A stretch of DNA of 64,000 nucleotides from Oscheius sp. JU75 (taxonomy: Eukaryota > Nematoda > Chromadorea > Rhabditida > Rhabditidae). The translations under genes were made by a program, and so were the position numbers. Positions 50,689 through 64,000 of the stretch are shown piece after piece. The stretch is from the NCBI GenBank assembly GCA_037178855.1, contig JASJZC010000002.1, positions 7,886,501 through 7,950,500 on the forward strand, in the 5' to 3' direction. Numbering within the stretch: position 1 is the first letter of the stretch; the number at the start of each line of letters is the position of its first letter. The notes beneath the pieces were generated by a model. That model saw only the letters and a list, made by a program, of their open reading frames with translations. It searched no databases and was not told the DNA's origin.

Positions 50689-51849
50689 ATGGACTACCCT
50701 TCAACTTTCATCATCTTCGACGTTTTTAGTTGCTTTATCCTCTCTAGCAACCTGTTCCTGAGCTTTGTAATTTGGCAACATTCGCCTAAATCAATGGCAA
50801 AATTTAAGTACTATATGTTGAAGATGACTGCAAGTTCTTTAAGTTATGTAACCCTGTAAAACGTTTAGTTTACCGACTTTATGTTTACTCTCTGCATCGC
50901 GCATCTCTACAAACCAAATGTCATTTTTCCATTACCGTGTGCTATCGTGAATGGACATTTGAAGTATTTTGGACGTGCTGGGGGAATAATAGCTGTAAGT
51001 ACGCTGTTCTTCACAGATCACAGTCTATTCAGCACGTTTCCACTCTGTCTTTCGGTGCGCTAATAATGCTCTCGGTTACTGATTGCTGCACGTATAGATT
51101 GTTCGTGTTCTACAAAATGGATGACTGGGCGAAGAAATGGACGGGCAAAGTGTGAGTATGTAGATCAAGTCCTCTAATTAGTCTACCTTTAGAGGAGTGC
51201 TGTACACAGTGGTAATGACGACAGTGCTAGTGTCGGTTCTAAGCATTGCTAATGGAGGCTTCTGTATGACTTACGAGGTTGGTCTCTGTCTCTTTGTCAG
51301 TTTTCCCATTAATCTGTTCAGGAGTTGCACCAGATAGCTAAAGACTACAACACGACATTACCTTTCGAGGACGGGATCCCTTTTATTGCCTATGATGTTC
51401 ACCGGAATATCATTAGGCTTTTTGGTGCCGTTGTGGTTCTTTTCCTAGTTGGAATGAGCTTTTACCAAATTAGCTCATCCGTCCTCGTCCAAAGAAAAAT
51501 CAACGAGGCTCGATCTAGTATGACCACAATGAACTACAGTGTTCAACGCAGCTTGACCCTTATTCTCATGGCACAAGTTCTAATTCCGGCGATCGCCCTT
51601 ACTATTCCAATTTCTCACTACGTTTTGATTCTCGCGCTGAAGCTCAACGAAGACTCGGTCGTTTTGGAATGGCTGTCAATTTTGGCAGTTGGAGGTTATC
51701 CCCTCGCCAATACTCTTTTCTGCCTTTTCTGCATGAAACCATATAGGTTCTTTTTGAAGAAACTGGTCTGGAAGATATTCTTGTCCAAAGATCTCGATAC
51801 TGCAGTTGTTTCCGCCGTTCCGAGCTCTTCTTCAAATTTGGGATCATGA
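50689..51849 (+). CDS. Nematode-type 7TM chemoreceptor (Str/Srh/Sri-like superfamily)
   Basis: Predicted chemosensory G-protein-coupled receptor of 332 residues, the usual size for this superfamily. Exons 50689-50829, 50869-50994, 51033-51151, 51193-51277 and 51322-51849, with introns of 39, 38, 41 and 44 bp. The first intron begins with GCAAGT, a GC-AG intron; without it the frame stops. Hydrophobic segments are spread along the protein, beginning with FIIFDVFSCFILSSNLFLSF. The last segment ends in the motif KPYRFF typical of the end of helix 7 in nematode chemoreceptors. The exact family is not assigned. A decayed tandem copy lies directly upstream. Confidence 0.78.
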
Positions 51850-52589
51850 GGCACCACAGGTTTCTCAGTCATAATAAAGATTTCTGGTTCCATTTCAACT
51901 TCTTCATACTCAATTAATTACACGATTCAAAGAAAAAGCGGTGAGAAACAGAAACGAGTCTGCTGTTACGAGTTGTCAGTAAGATAAGGAACCTCGGCTG
52001 TTACCTCGAAAGCAGTCTTAGCAATGCTGCATTTTTATGCGACAGCTGGTTTTCTTATTGGGTCTAGTCTCCTCATTGTCCGCTAGAATAGATGAGGATG
52101 GTCTGAAACTTTTCACAGCAGTTGGGGAGGAAGATGTGAGCCCCACTGGGTTGCTTTCTATATAGGTTTAGAGCGAAAACGCCATTCGTACATGGAAGGT
52201 AGACTATAGAATTGGTGGAAACCATGTTTATAACTGCGACAGGCGAACATTCCAACTGTAAAATGTCAAGTTTTTTTTTCAAACTTTTCAATATTTCAGG
52301 ACTAACACTTCAGTCTCCAATAGAATTTTTAACGTGACTAGCCAAGGCGGTATGATCACTGGACGTTCTTTTGCTTCAAGTTATCGTTGAAACAAAATTG
52401 GAAAACCTATAATTATCCAACTTTCTCGACTGGCCAAGTTCCAAAGCCCCGGCTATACAATCATCCAACAATCCGTTCGGAACCGTCTTCTACTGCTTTA
52501 TTCTAACACAGACAAGAGCGGCCGATGCGGAGACGGGGCTTGACACCGAACACACCCATCTGATGGAGATTTTGAAGACGGAGATGTTG
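51850..52589. other. No recognised feature
   Basis: A-T-rich intergenic DNA between the chemoreceptor and a decayed gene; no gene or repeat recognised apart from a likely AATAAAG poly(A) signal near 51876. Confidence 0.4.
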
Positions 52590-53665
52590 ACAAAACATGA
52601 ACAAGATACTGACAGCTGCTGAAGGGATTCAAGCAATGAACTGCTACGTTCGGGAGGAAAACGTGATGTGTGCGGTAAGTAAACTCGCTTGAGATCCCGA
52701 GAAAGGACAGTGACATTCTTCCAGCTCTCTTCGACGTTGCCACCTTTGAGCTCCGCCAACTCGTCAGTGTCCTCTGCCCTCGACTTCCAACGGCCTTCTA
52801 TCTGCACACGAAGGAGATTCGTCTACGCATGACCGTAAATATCTGTCTAGATTTGGAACTACTGGACCGAGGTCAAATCGCTCAAAATTTGTACATATTG
52901 TCGAATGCATGGTGGCCAACGACGAAGAGGTCGCATCGTAATTTATACCAGCCAACCCCAGTCTGGATAAGCTCTACCCATTCGAGAATGTGACTAATCG
53001 GATCAGCGCCTTTCGCGACTGCCTCTACGGAAAACTTCCAGATTGTGAAATTTCCCCAGAAGGAATGATGTTGACGCAATATATTTCTTGATCAAGAGGT
53101 CAGAATCTATGTCTCTCTGTCCTTCTATCTTGTACATCTTTGGTTTTGCAGTGCCGGTTCTTTGACCCTGGGAACCAACAAGATCGGACAACTGCTCTAC
53201 GATGGAAAGGGTGTTATCAGCTGCGCCCTCGTAACTCTCTTCCAAAAGATGAATCTCGATAGACATCTCAAGTCAGCATCCAATGGAGCGCTCTTCGAGA
53301 AAAGTCGCTCTGGATAACGATCTTTCCGAGCAACTTCGACTATCATGTGACCACGAACCGCAAATTTTACTTCAATCAGCTGCTTCCAAATCTTCACGAC
53401 TACGTCAGGCCTTCTTTAACTTCGCAGGATGACTTAGCAAATGGGACCGCGGCTGGACCAACCACATCCACCAACCACACCAGCTTTCTCCACTTATGGT
53501 TCGGACCCAATCTCTTCCCGCTGAACACGTTGCCTCGGACCTTTCTGCTCTACAATGTGAACTTGAGGAGCTTTCAGCTGAGAAGAGACAGGGAGACAGA
53601 CTACGTGCAGCCTCCAAGAAGCGCTTTTCAACAGATGTGTGTCCGCTCACGTAGTGTGTGTCCAA
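52590..53665 (+). pseudogene. Decayed unrecognised gene
   Basis: Coding-like pieces follow each other in different frames: FDVATFELRQLVSVLCPRLP near 52735, PSLDKLYPFENVTNRISAF near 52962, GSLTLGTNKIGQLLYDGKG near 53160, FDYHVTTNRKFYFNQLLPN near 53340, LSKWDRGWTN near 53430, and an Ala/Glu/Leu-rich coiled-coil-like piece near 53530. They are broken by stop codons (for example near 52940 and 53425) and frame changes. The part at about 53355-53465 is about 75 percent identical to the reverse complement of 55622-55745, where the frame is intact across the same region. Comparison shows a 1-bp deletion and a Trp-to-stop change here. The family is unknown. Confidence 0.5.
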
Positions 53666-54276
53666 GTGTAAAGGGCATCTGGTGTGCTCCGTCCCAGTCG
53701 GCCTGGGTCACCCCCAGTTCCATAAACACGCTGCCTAGCAGCATTAGAAATGGCACGTCGCCTTAGCTATTAGCCTGCCAACTCCCGTTTGCACTTTCTT
53801 TCCTTCTCTCAAAAAGTTCGATCGATGAATTGAGGGAGTCGCCTCACAAAAAAGACCAGCTGTCCTCTCGGAGTGACCGACCCAGCAGGACCTTTGCTGC
53901 AATTGATCTGTCTCCCTCTCACACCATGGGATAATGTTTTCCCACGCCTATTATCCCCCTCCCTTTCTTCCGGAAATAGGGGCTAGTCCCGTCGAGGTCA
54001 AGAGACTCGCAGCGCTCGTTTTCATATTCGATCCCCTTTTTGTCCAGGATAATTCCCTCCGGAACATTTTGGCTCCTACTTTGAACTTCTTGGGTTAGGC
54101 AGACACCTAGTCCATGTCCCTTTTAGAATATTCTGGAAGGAGGGGTGTTCGGGGCACTCTTGAATAATCCCAATAAATCCTTTCTCTCTGCCTCTGTCTC
54201 TGTCTTTGTGTCTCTATATCACTGCGTCTCTATGTCTCTCTATCTCTCTGTCTCAACAGATCAATTTCAGGGTCCC
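53666..54276. other. Region upstream of the lysyl hydroxylase gene
   Basis: No gene recognised. It contains a CTCTGTCTCT-rich tract (about 54180-54254) and an acceptor-like AATTTCAG (54263-54270) six bases before the PLOD start, a candidate trans-splice site. Confidence 0.4.
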
Positions 54277-57461
<3,185 letters not shown>

Positions 57462-57540
57462 GTATACCGCCATACTTGCAATCTCAACTCTGGGTATCTC
57501 TCTATTGCCTTATATTGCCACGAGTACAGTTATAGAAAAC

Positions 57541-57546
57541 AATAAA
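57541..57546 (+). terminator. Poly(A) signal of the PLOD gene
   Basis: An AATAAA hexamer 80 bp after the PLOD stop codon. The next gene on the same strand starts only 109 bp further on. Confidence 0.7.
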
Positions 57547-57654
57547 GTGTGCTTCCTATGAACGCTTTCCAAATTTTCTTGGGTGAGTTAGTTTCAAAGG
57601 ACAGATGTTTGTGTTTCTCCCGCAAGGCTTGACGCCCAGAAAACACAGTGTAAT

Positions 57655-58971
57655 ATGTTCTTGAGTCTTCTGCAGCGTGAGTCTCCCCTTATCACTCTTC
57701 CTTATCTTTTGGGTCTCTCTTGCAGTGATCCACGAAATATCCGTCATCGTCTTTGGTCAGAGTAGCCCCACGACCCTCATCGATTTCTGCGAGGAGGCAC
57801 AGAAACATTTCGCAAAACAGAAGACATTGACAGCGGCAGAATGGAACTCTTCACTGCCGACGGAGGTTGAGAGTCGGGAGATAAAGGAGGTGAGACAGAG
57901 AGACTCAACAGTTAGAGAGCGCTGTTTATTTGTTGGAACTGGTTATTTATTCTTCTTTTTCCAGTTACTGTCTTGTCTTTATAAGCTGCCCACGTTCAAG
58001 AATCTATCCTCTCCTCTCTCCGACTTCCCTTCTCTCCAGCCATGGATCAACATTACTCAAGTAGAAGACTACCTCATCATTCATGAGATTTTCCCCAAAG
58101 ACGGTGGAAGATTCCCTCGAAACTGGGGTCTGATCGCGTTGGCGGAACCGATTACCTACTCGAGGTAACCATTCATAGTTAACATGAACAAAACATCTCA
58201 GGACTCTCCACCATTCCGCGGTACATTTCGACTCAGAAGGAGCCATCTACGAGGAAGCAGCGTATGTGGCTCAGATGACCGGGAGCAGGTCGTTGACTCT
58301 GCACGGAGCCAGTCGGTATGCTCTCGATCCACAAGTAGCGTCCAGCTGCCAGTCAACTTATACCATGACAGACGGTGCTCACAATGACAATACTATGTTC
58401 CATGTAAATTTTGTGGCGATAACAGTGACAGTATAATTTACAGATTTGGAGCTCAACCCTCTATGAGCTGTCCGAGAGTCGCGGAGAAAACTACGTATTT
58501 GTGCAATGGCATGGGATGGCTGAGTCGACGTGAGTTGTTTGTCTATGTCTGATTCTTTGACTCTATGTCACTGTCTTTCTACGTCTGTCACTGTCTCCCT
58601 GTCACCATGTTTCTCTCCAAACCATGAATTCTAGCTGTGGAGTCTCCGAAGCATTTGCCTCCTGCGGAACTCGCAATGTCTCCTCCTACAGCCCGGATTC
58701 GATCCCAGCAAAAGTAAAAACAGCTTTCAATTACTTCGCAACACCACTCATCTGCTCCACTCCGCTAGAAAATGCCATTTGTACTCTCGTCGGTTCGGAC
58801 AATCCTCTCGGGAGACTGATAAATGGGGTCAAGCCTGAGGATGTCTGTAAAAAGAAGGCCAGGGACGAGAATGTCAAGGGACGATTTCTTCACATCGAAC
58901 AGAAGAAGAAGGCCCGAATTGCATTGGATGCTTGGACACGAACCTTCTCGAAGGTGTTCCCAGCAGTTTGA
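57655..58971 (+). CDS. Unrecognised secreted protein of 336 residues
   Basis: Exons 57655-57676, 57726-57889, 57965-58164, 58202-58403, 58444-58529 and 58635-58971 join in phase. The N-terminus MFLSLLQLIHEISVIVFG looks like a signal peptide. Conserved-looking polar motifs are HEIFPKDGGRFPRNWG, LHHSAVHFDSEGAIYEEAAY, DGAHNDNTMFH, FVQWHGMAEST, then cysteines around GVSEAFASCG. The spaced His and acidic residues suggest a metal-dependent hydrolase-like pocket, but I do not recognise the family. Even-numbered cysteines suit a secreted, disulfide-bonded protein. The gene lies 193 bp behind PLOD on the same strand, a spacing seen in nematode operons. The tail is basic (IEQKKKARIALDAW). Confidence 0.8.
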
Positions 58972-59293
58972 ATGAATGTTCCGGTTAATATTATCGAAAC
59001 AAGAGTTGAACAGGTTGACAGCAGCAATGAAGTTGACAGGGTTGTCTAACAGTTGAGTCGGTGAACTCGCTATGCCTTCTGTCGGATATGATAAGCGATA
59101 ATCTCTATTTCACTAAATTGAAAAGTTTTCTAAATAGTCAAAAGTTGTAATTCGCTTTGTCAAGTCGCGCTTCTGCGGGATGGCTCATAGCAACGTTAAC
59201 AAGGTAAAAGTTTCGTGAAAACAAATATAGAGCAGAACAAAAAGTTGAACATAAAGGTTTTGTTCTCAACAAAAAACTGAACATGATTGTACT
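58972..59293. other. No recognised feature
   Basis: Short intergenic stretch after the secreted protein. It may include the end of the mariner relic that starts at 59294, but no clear terminal inverted repeat was found. Confidence 0.35.
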
Positions 59294-59960
59294 TTAAAGT
59301 TCAAAGATATAGCCATTAGCATCGACACAGGCCTTGAGACGTTTAGGAAAAGCGTCGACGGCGGCACGCAAGTGGGCATCACCGAGTTCACTCCAGGCCT
59401 ATTCCAGGGATTGCTTTAGCGAATTGATGTTCAGATGAGGTTTGGAGCATGCCTTGGACTCGTAACGCTCCAGATTAAGTAGTCCATAGGATTGAAGTCA
59501 GGGGATGACGTGGCCATTGATTGAAGGTAATAAAATCCGAGAAGCTCTGCTGACACCAGTTCTAGGCAGCGTTGTGCTTGTGGGCGGGTGTCTCATCTTG
59601 TTGGAAGCACCAATGTCTTGAAGTATTCCAGGGCAACAGTTGTGATCTCAGCATATCGAAATAATTATTTCCATTGCCGATTCCGTGTGGAACGAAGATG
59701 AGAGGCGTCTTTGCATCTGAAGTGTTTCCGGCAAAGACCATCACACTTAACCAGGTCACTGTACGGTCACTTTTGGCTGAGAAATCTTATTCAGTGCTTG
59801 TTCGATGATGAACACTTTCTCATCCGTGAAGAGAATCGTCTGGTGAGCTCCATTCTTGAAACGTTTAAGCAACTCCGCACGGGCTTTCCTCTTGATTTAG
59901 CAGCACCAGAAAGAGATGACATTGGTAGGAAGGTGATACCCGTTTGAGCAAACTGAAGGA
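59294..59960 (-). pseudogene. Decayed mariner-type (Tc1/mariner) transposase
   Basis: The minus strand retains the three acidic-motif regions of a mariner transposase: TILFTDEKVFIIEQ, then FQQDETPAHK after VMVFAGNTSDAKTPLIF, then SPDFNPMDYLIW (the DD34D-type third motif). A frame change follows the third motif, and an in-frame stop (LKQSLE stop AW) breaks the C-terminal part, which ends in ACVDANGYIFEL. The N-terminal DNA-binding half is missing. It cannot encode an active enzyme. Confidence 0.88.
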
Positions 59961-60771
59961 GAGCTGACGGATTGAATCTACTGGATGGAAAACTCAGAAA
60001 TTACTACACTCGTTCAATCGGACTGTTGAACGCTGGCTAGTCAGTAACGATACCGAGGACAGTCTCCCCTCTATCTGTATTTCTGTCTCTGTCTCACTAT
60101 ATCTCCGTTTCTCTGTCTCAATATCTCTGACTCTCTGCTGCCTCTCTTTATCGTTCTCGCAATTTGTAAGACAACTTTGTTCAGGTGCTCCAAACTTCGG
60201 GCTGAGACCTCGGTACAAGTGGATTGCGGAGAGAGACGGAAACACTCCCGAAGTTTGCGTATTGCCCATGCATAATGAGAGTTAGCCTACAAGAGATAAC
60301 CGAGTCAGAGATAGAAAGATTGTTGGCCTACTACGAAAATATGGCTACCGGAAGAGGTCATGCATAAGCGACTTTTTGTAAATTACCAGTGTGGCCGTTG
60401 AGGCGCGTGACAGGTAGATGATGTTCAAGTCAAGCTACAGTGACAGGGGCAGCGTTCTCCTAGAGACGCATCTTACAAACTGACTTGCAAAGAGTAATTG
60501 CTGTCAGAAAGTATGTGTGACAAATTGCCAATTAGGGCTTCAGACAGAGATGCGAGGACATTTTAAAATAGATAACCCTCAACACCTTTTCAGATAAACC
60601 ATTTATCGGTGCGTGAGCAAATAACAACGTGTCTCTACGTCTAAAAAAGTGAGAACAATTAAGTGGGGACTTTCTGGTAGTCCCTACTAGGGGGAGAGGG
60701 AGAAAACAATCAAAAAATCAACAAAACTAATCGGGGAAAAAGGGCTACTAAAAACTAAAAGGATATCACAT
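59961..60771. other. Intergenic region between mariner relic and ATAD3
   Basis: Contains a CTGTCTCTGTCTC-rich tract at about 60070-60140; otherwise no gene recognised. The ATAD3 3' UTR must lie in the right part. Confidence 0.4.
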
Positions 60772-63700
60772 TTAGACGGCCGTCTCGCGCTTGCTCATCG
60801 TCCCAAATTTGACTTTTTGGTCGCGGGCGGCAAGCTGCTCCTTCTCCAGCCATTCCATCTTGTGATTGTGTTGCGCGATGGCATCCGTGGTGTTTCGGTC
60901 AATCATTTCCGCCGTCAATATTCCGTCCTCGGAAGCGTAGGCGGAAGCCTAGTTTTTTGATGATTTTCAAATGCAAAATGGGCAAAAAATACCTGCCAGC
61001 CGATGACGAGCTTGCTCAACTCGCGACCACTCATCCCGTCTGTCTGCTTCGCCACGTCCGAGCACTTCTTCACCCAGTCAAATTTGGCCAACTTTAGACG
61101 CTGACCGCGGGATCCTGTAAGGGGAAAAGATTAAAGTGTAGGGCATGTTATAGTGTGTATAGTCTGTCTGTCTCTGTCACAGTCAGTATTCCTGTCCCTC
61201 TCACTGACCGCTATGACTCTCTGTCAATGCCACTGTCAATTGTTTCCTATGGTCACTTTATTAGTCAATGATACCTCCTATCAACAGACAAGTTCAACTG
61301 TCTTTGTCACTCTCGACCCACGTCATTCCTGCCTAACTTGTCAGTTTCCTGTTTGTCCTCTCTCTTACTTTGACCATACCATCCTGTGACAGGATTCCTG
61401 TCATTCTCATCCAACTTTTCTAATATCGGCTTCTTGTCTGTCCATCCTATCCTACTTATTTTAAACCTGTCTCTCATATCTGCTCCAATGTCAGTTTCTG
61501 TATGTTTCTCATTAGTCTGCTTGTTAATATGTTTCCGACACTTTGTAAAAGTGCCTGTTAGTTCGCTACTAGCCAAATATGTCAATCTGTCTGCCCTTTT
61601 CTGGCTCTCAAATACCAATTTTAGACTCAAAAATGACAGAAAATCATGACTTACCACTGGTAGCCGGATTGGCGATATGTTCCTCGAAATACTGTAGAAT
61701 GATGCGTTCGCGTTCGGCTTCGCCGGGCAGCGTGAACTCGACGAGCTGATCCAGACGATCATTCACAGCCCAATCGAACTGTTCCGGTTGATTTGAGGCC
61801 ACAACAAGCATGAAACGACGCGACTGCGTACCCGTGCGAAAAAGGAAGGCGTTCAGAGCGGCTCGCGTGTCCTCGGACATGGCCTCCTTGGACCGCTTCT
61901 GGAGGAAGGCGTCGGCTTCGTCAATGAAGACAATCAGACTGAAATATTTTTGGTTCTATGACAATTTGTTCGGAAACCAAAATTGATATGTCCTGTCAGA
62001 TGACCAGACAAATTCAGAATTTTGCCCTGTGATAAGCCAAAGAGACAGATTGACAGGACACAGTGACAGAAGGAAAAGGACAGGTAGGCGTGGATTTATA
62101 TGGGACGACTTCTCTGGCAGTGGTCAAAATGAGATTGATAACTGCTATAGACAGATCAAAATTGACAGACTTTGTAAGTGGTTGACACGAAAGGGATTTA
62201 GACAGTCCAAGAATGAGAGGGTTTGTGTACAACATATTGACAAAGACAGCGTGACAGTGACAGTCACAGGGATAGTGACAGCTTCCCAAAATCAAATCCT
62301 CACCCCTTGCGACTGCTCTGAGCCCAGTCGAAGACCTTGTGAATGGCACTGACACCGTCTCTGCCCAAGGGTGCAATGTCTCCTCCTGTCAAGATTGCGT
62401 AGTCGAGACCGCTGTGCTGGGCCAGACTCTTGGCAAAGAGGGTCTTTCCCGTTCCCGGCGGCCCGTAGAAGAGCACATTTCTGAAGAGACCCTGATTTCG
62501 GCGCGTGTTCGACGTCGTGATGGCAATGTCGCGGAGGCGGCGCTCCAGCTCGGGCTAAATTTTTGATTTGTAGGGTTAAAGCAAATTAACTACCGACAAG
62601 ACGACTCCCTTGAGCGGGTCCTCCTTCTTTCTGAACAGCAACGAGCTGGTCCTTATCGGGTGCTTCAGCGTCTCGAGCGGGGTGATTCGGGAGGTCTCAC
62701 GAACTAGCGACGGCTTGCCGAGACGGGCTTCTGCGTAGCGGGCCACGACATCTGGAAATATGAGAAATAAGACATTTCGCCGAGCTGGCAAACGTTTGTA
62801 TTTATTTTGTGTACAAAAGTAGCCACAGACTCTGAAAAATTGGAATTTTGTGCAGAGTGCTTGGTTTGTATGCAACGTTTACATGGACCCAGTCTAGATA
62901 TAATGCGTGGGAAATTTGCGACCAGCCTGTTTCAAAACTTCACATTTTTTGGATTTTGTGACTAGCTGGACAAAGGATCAGCTCCATAATTCTTGAGGAA
63001 TTATCTATTCTAGTTAGACAATCAACCTGGGAATCAAAATCTTCAAAAATGCATATGAACAACGCCATCCGCTATTTTGCGACTAGTCTTTTGCAGTGCA
63101 TGGAAACCAGCACATACTCGTCTCTGCCCAGGTTCTATCTTCTTCTTTTTTAAATGCTACCACAGAAGCGAACTTGGATTGAAGTACAAACTTAGTCTGC
63201 AATCTAATTAGGGCACAATTAGTAACTTTGCTTGTGCTTCGGGGCGCCCGAGCTAGAACAGAGCGGTCACTGGCGTTTTACACAGCATTTCTGTGTTTAA
63301 ATCATTACTAGGCGACTGCAGAACTACAAGAAAAAAAATGTCAAAAGCTGGGAAAACAAAACCGTCGTTAGATTCAAGAACTTTCTGGAGTTTGGCGGTT
63401 GCATTATGGCAACTTTGACTTTTAGAGACAAAAACCCACTGGTTCCTCTCTTGGCCGTATACCATCCGATAGCCAGTGCGGTCAGGCCACCAACCGCCGC
63501 TGTAATCTTGGTCTTGTCGTTGAGGAAGTCCTTCAATCCGGCTCCCACTATCTCTCCTCCCGTCTTGATCTTCTCAATCACGGTCTTGCGATTCTCTTCT
63601 TCGTGAAGACGGAGCTGTTCCAGATTCACATCGCGATTCTCTCGGGCCGCCTTGGCCTGGGCCAGCGTCTGAGCATCAATCTTCTCAAGCTCGTACTTGT

Positions 63701-64000
63701 GCTTCAGCTGAAGCTCGTGCTCGATGGTGGCACGACGGATTCCCTCCTGCTTCTTCACGCTTTCCTCCTGCTTACGCAGCTCCTGCTCTTGCATTTGGGC
63801 CTTCATTGCAAGCTCGTCCTCGGCCCGCTTGCGGGCCAACTGATCCTGGTATTCGGCACGCTTAAATGGGTAATTGGAGCCGGAAACAGGGGGAAACATA
63901 CAGCTCTAGCATGCTTGGTTTCCTCTGTGAGGGTCTTGCGTCGCTCCTCCTCGGCCACCTTGTTCTGGTCAGACTTCATCGCCTGGATTTGGGCTTCGAG
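60772..64000 (-). CDS. atad-3: ATAD3 AAA+ mitochondrial inner-membrane protein (N-terminus outside window)
   Basis: ATAD3 spans the mitochondrial inner membrane and supports nucleoid and membrane organisation. Visible exons (minus): 63902 to the window end, 63440-63860, 62594-62751, 62304-62554, 61655-61938, 60993-61114, 60772-60948. The coiled-coil N-terminal part is Arg/Gln/Glu-rich ([15 protein letters not shown]), followed by a membrane segment ([20 protein letters not shown]) and the family motif [19 protein letters not shown]. The AAA+ domain has Walker A GPPGTGKT, Walker [12 protein letters not shown] and the sensor region [14 protein letters not shown]. The C-terminus ends in [11 protein letters not shown]. 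Introns 61115-61654 and 62752-63439 are unusually long here. The start codon lies beyond base 64000. Confidence 0.95.
61130..61640 (+). repeat. Degenerate CTGTC/GACAG-rich intron sequence
   Basis: The 540-bp ATAD3 intron is dense in CTGTC and TGTCTCTG words without a fixed period. The next intron (about 61985-62290) is rich in the complement, GACAG and ACAGTGACAG. Similar tracts occur in introns of the PLOD and PAN/EGSGE genes. Confidence 0.5.

Overview
The window reads as nuclear DNA of a nematode. The genes have many very short spliceosomal introns, often 38-44 bp. The protein set is animal: PLOD/LET-268, ATAD3, ephexin, CEP104, pyroglutamyl peptidase. There is also a nematode-type 7TM chemoreceptor with a broken tandem copy, and several start codons sit just behind TTTCAG-like acceptors, as expected for spliced-leader trans-splicing. 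The species cannot be named from this sequence. Exon limits were worked out by hand from splice signals and reading phase. For the transporter, ephexin, CYTH, CEP104, PAN-domain, pyroglutamyl peptidase, chemoreceptor, PLOD and 336-residue genes the summed exon lengths divide by three.

Layout: 0.4-2.5 kb, amino-acid transporter (+). 2.4-7.4 kb, a 4.1-kb block holding an unrecognised gene and a MITE-like element, flanked by near-identical 405/408-bp direct repeats that carry the 3' ends of both neighbouring genes. 7.2-13.0 kb, ephexin-type RhoGEF (-). 13.0-18.6 kb, a long divergent intergenic region. 18.6-19.7 kb, CYTH-domain protein (+), convergent with a CEP104 homologue (-, 19.8-22.6 kb). 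22.9-43.3 kb, one giant secreted protein of about 4,720 residues (-): a signal peptide, seven PAN/apple-like modules, a single 9.8-kb exon of Thr/Ser/Glu-rich repeats with about 50 EGSGE motifs, and three more PAN-like modules. 43.3-48.6 kb, gene-poor DNA with tRNA-like elements. 48.6-49.5 kb, pyroglutamyl-peptidase I (-). 49.7-51.8 kb, chemoreceptor pseudogene and intact chemoreceptor (+). 52.6-53.7 kb, a decayed gene. 54.3-57.5 kb, procollagen-lysine hydroxylase (+), followed 193 bp later by an unrecognised 336-residue secreted protein (+). 59.3-60.0 kb, mariner transposase relic (-). 60.8-64.0 kb, ATAD3 AAA+ protein (-), whose N-terminal end lies beyond the window.

Two genes belong to extracellular matrix biology: the lysyl hydroxylase modifies collagen in the secretory pathway, and the giant PAN/EGSGE protein looks like a secreted proteoglycan or mucin. 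The other genes (Rho signalling, cilium tip, mitochondrial inner membrane, peptide turnover, chemosensation) are ordinary animal genes with no evident shared pathway. The most unusual points are the giant proteoglycan-like gene, the insertion block with long direct repeats, a CYTH protein that lacks the ExExK glutamates, and the extreme shortness of the introns.
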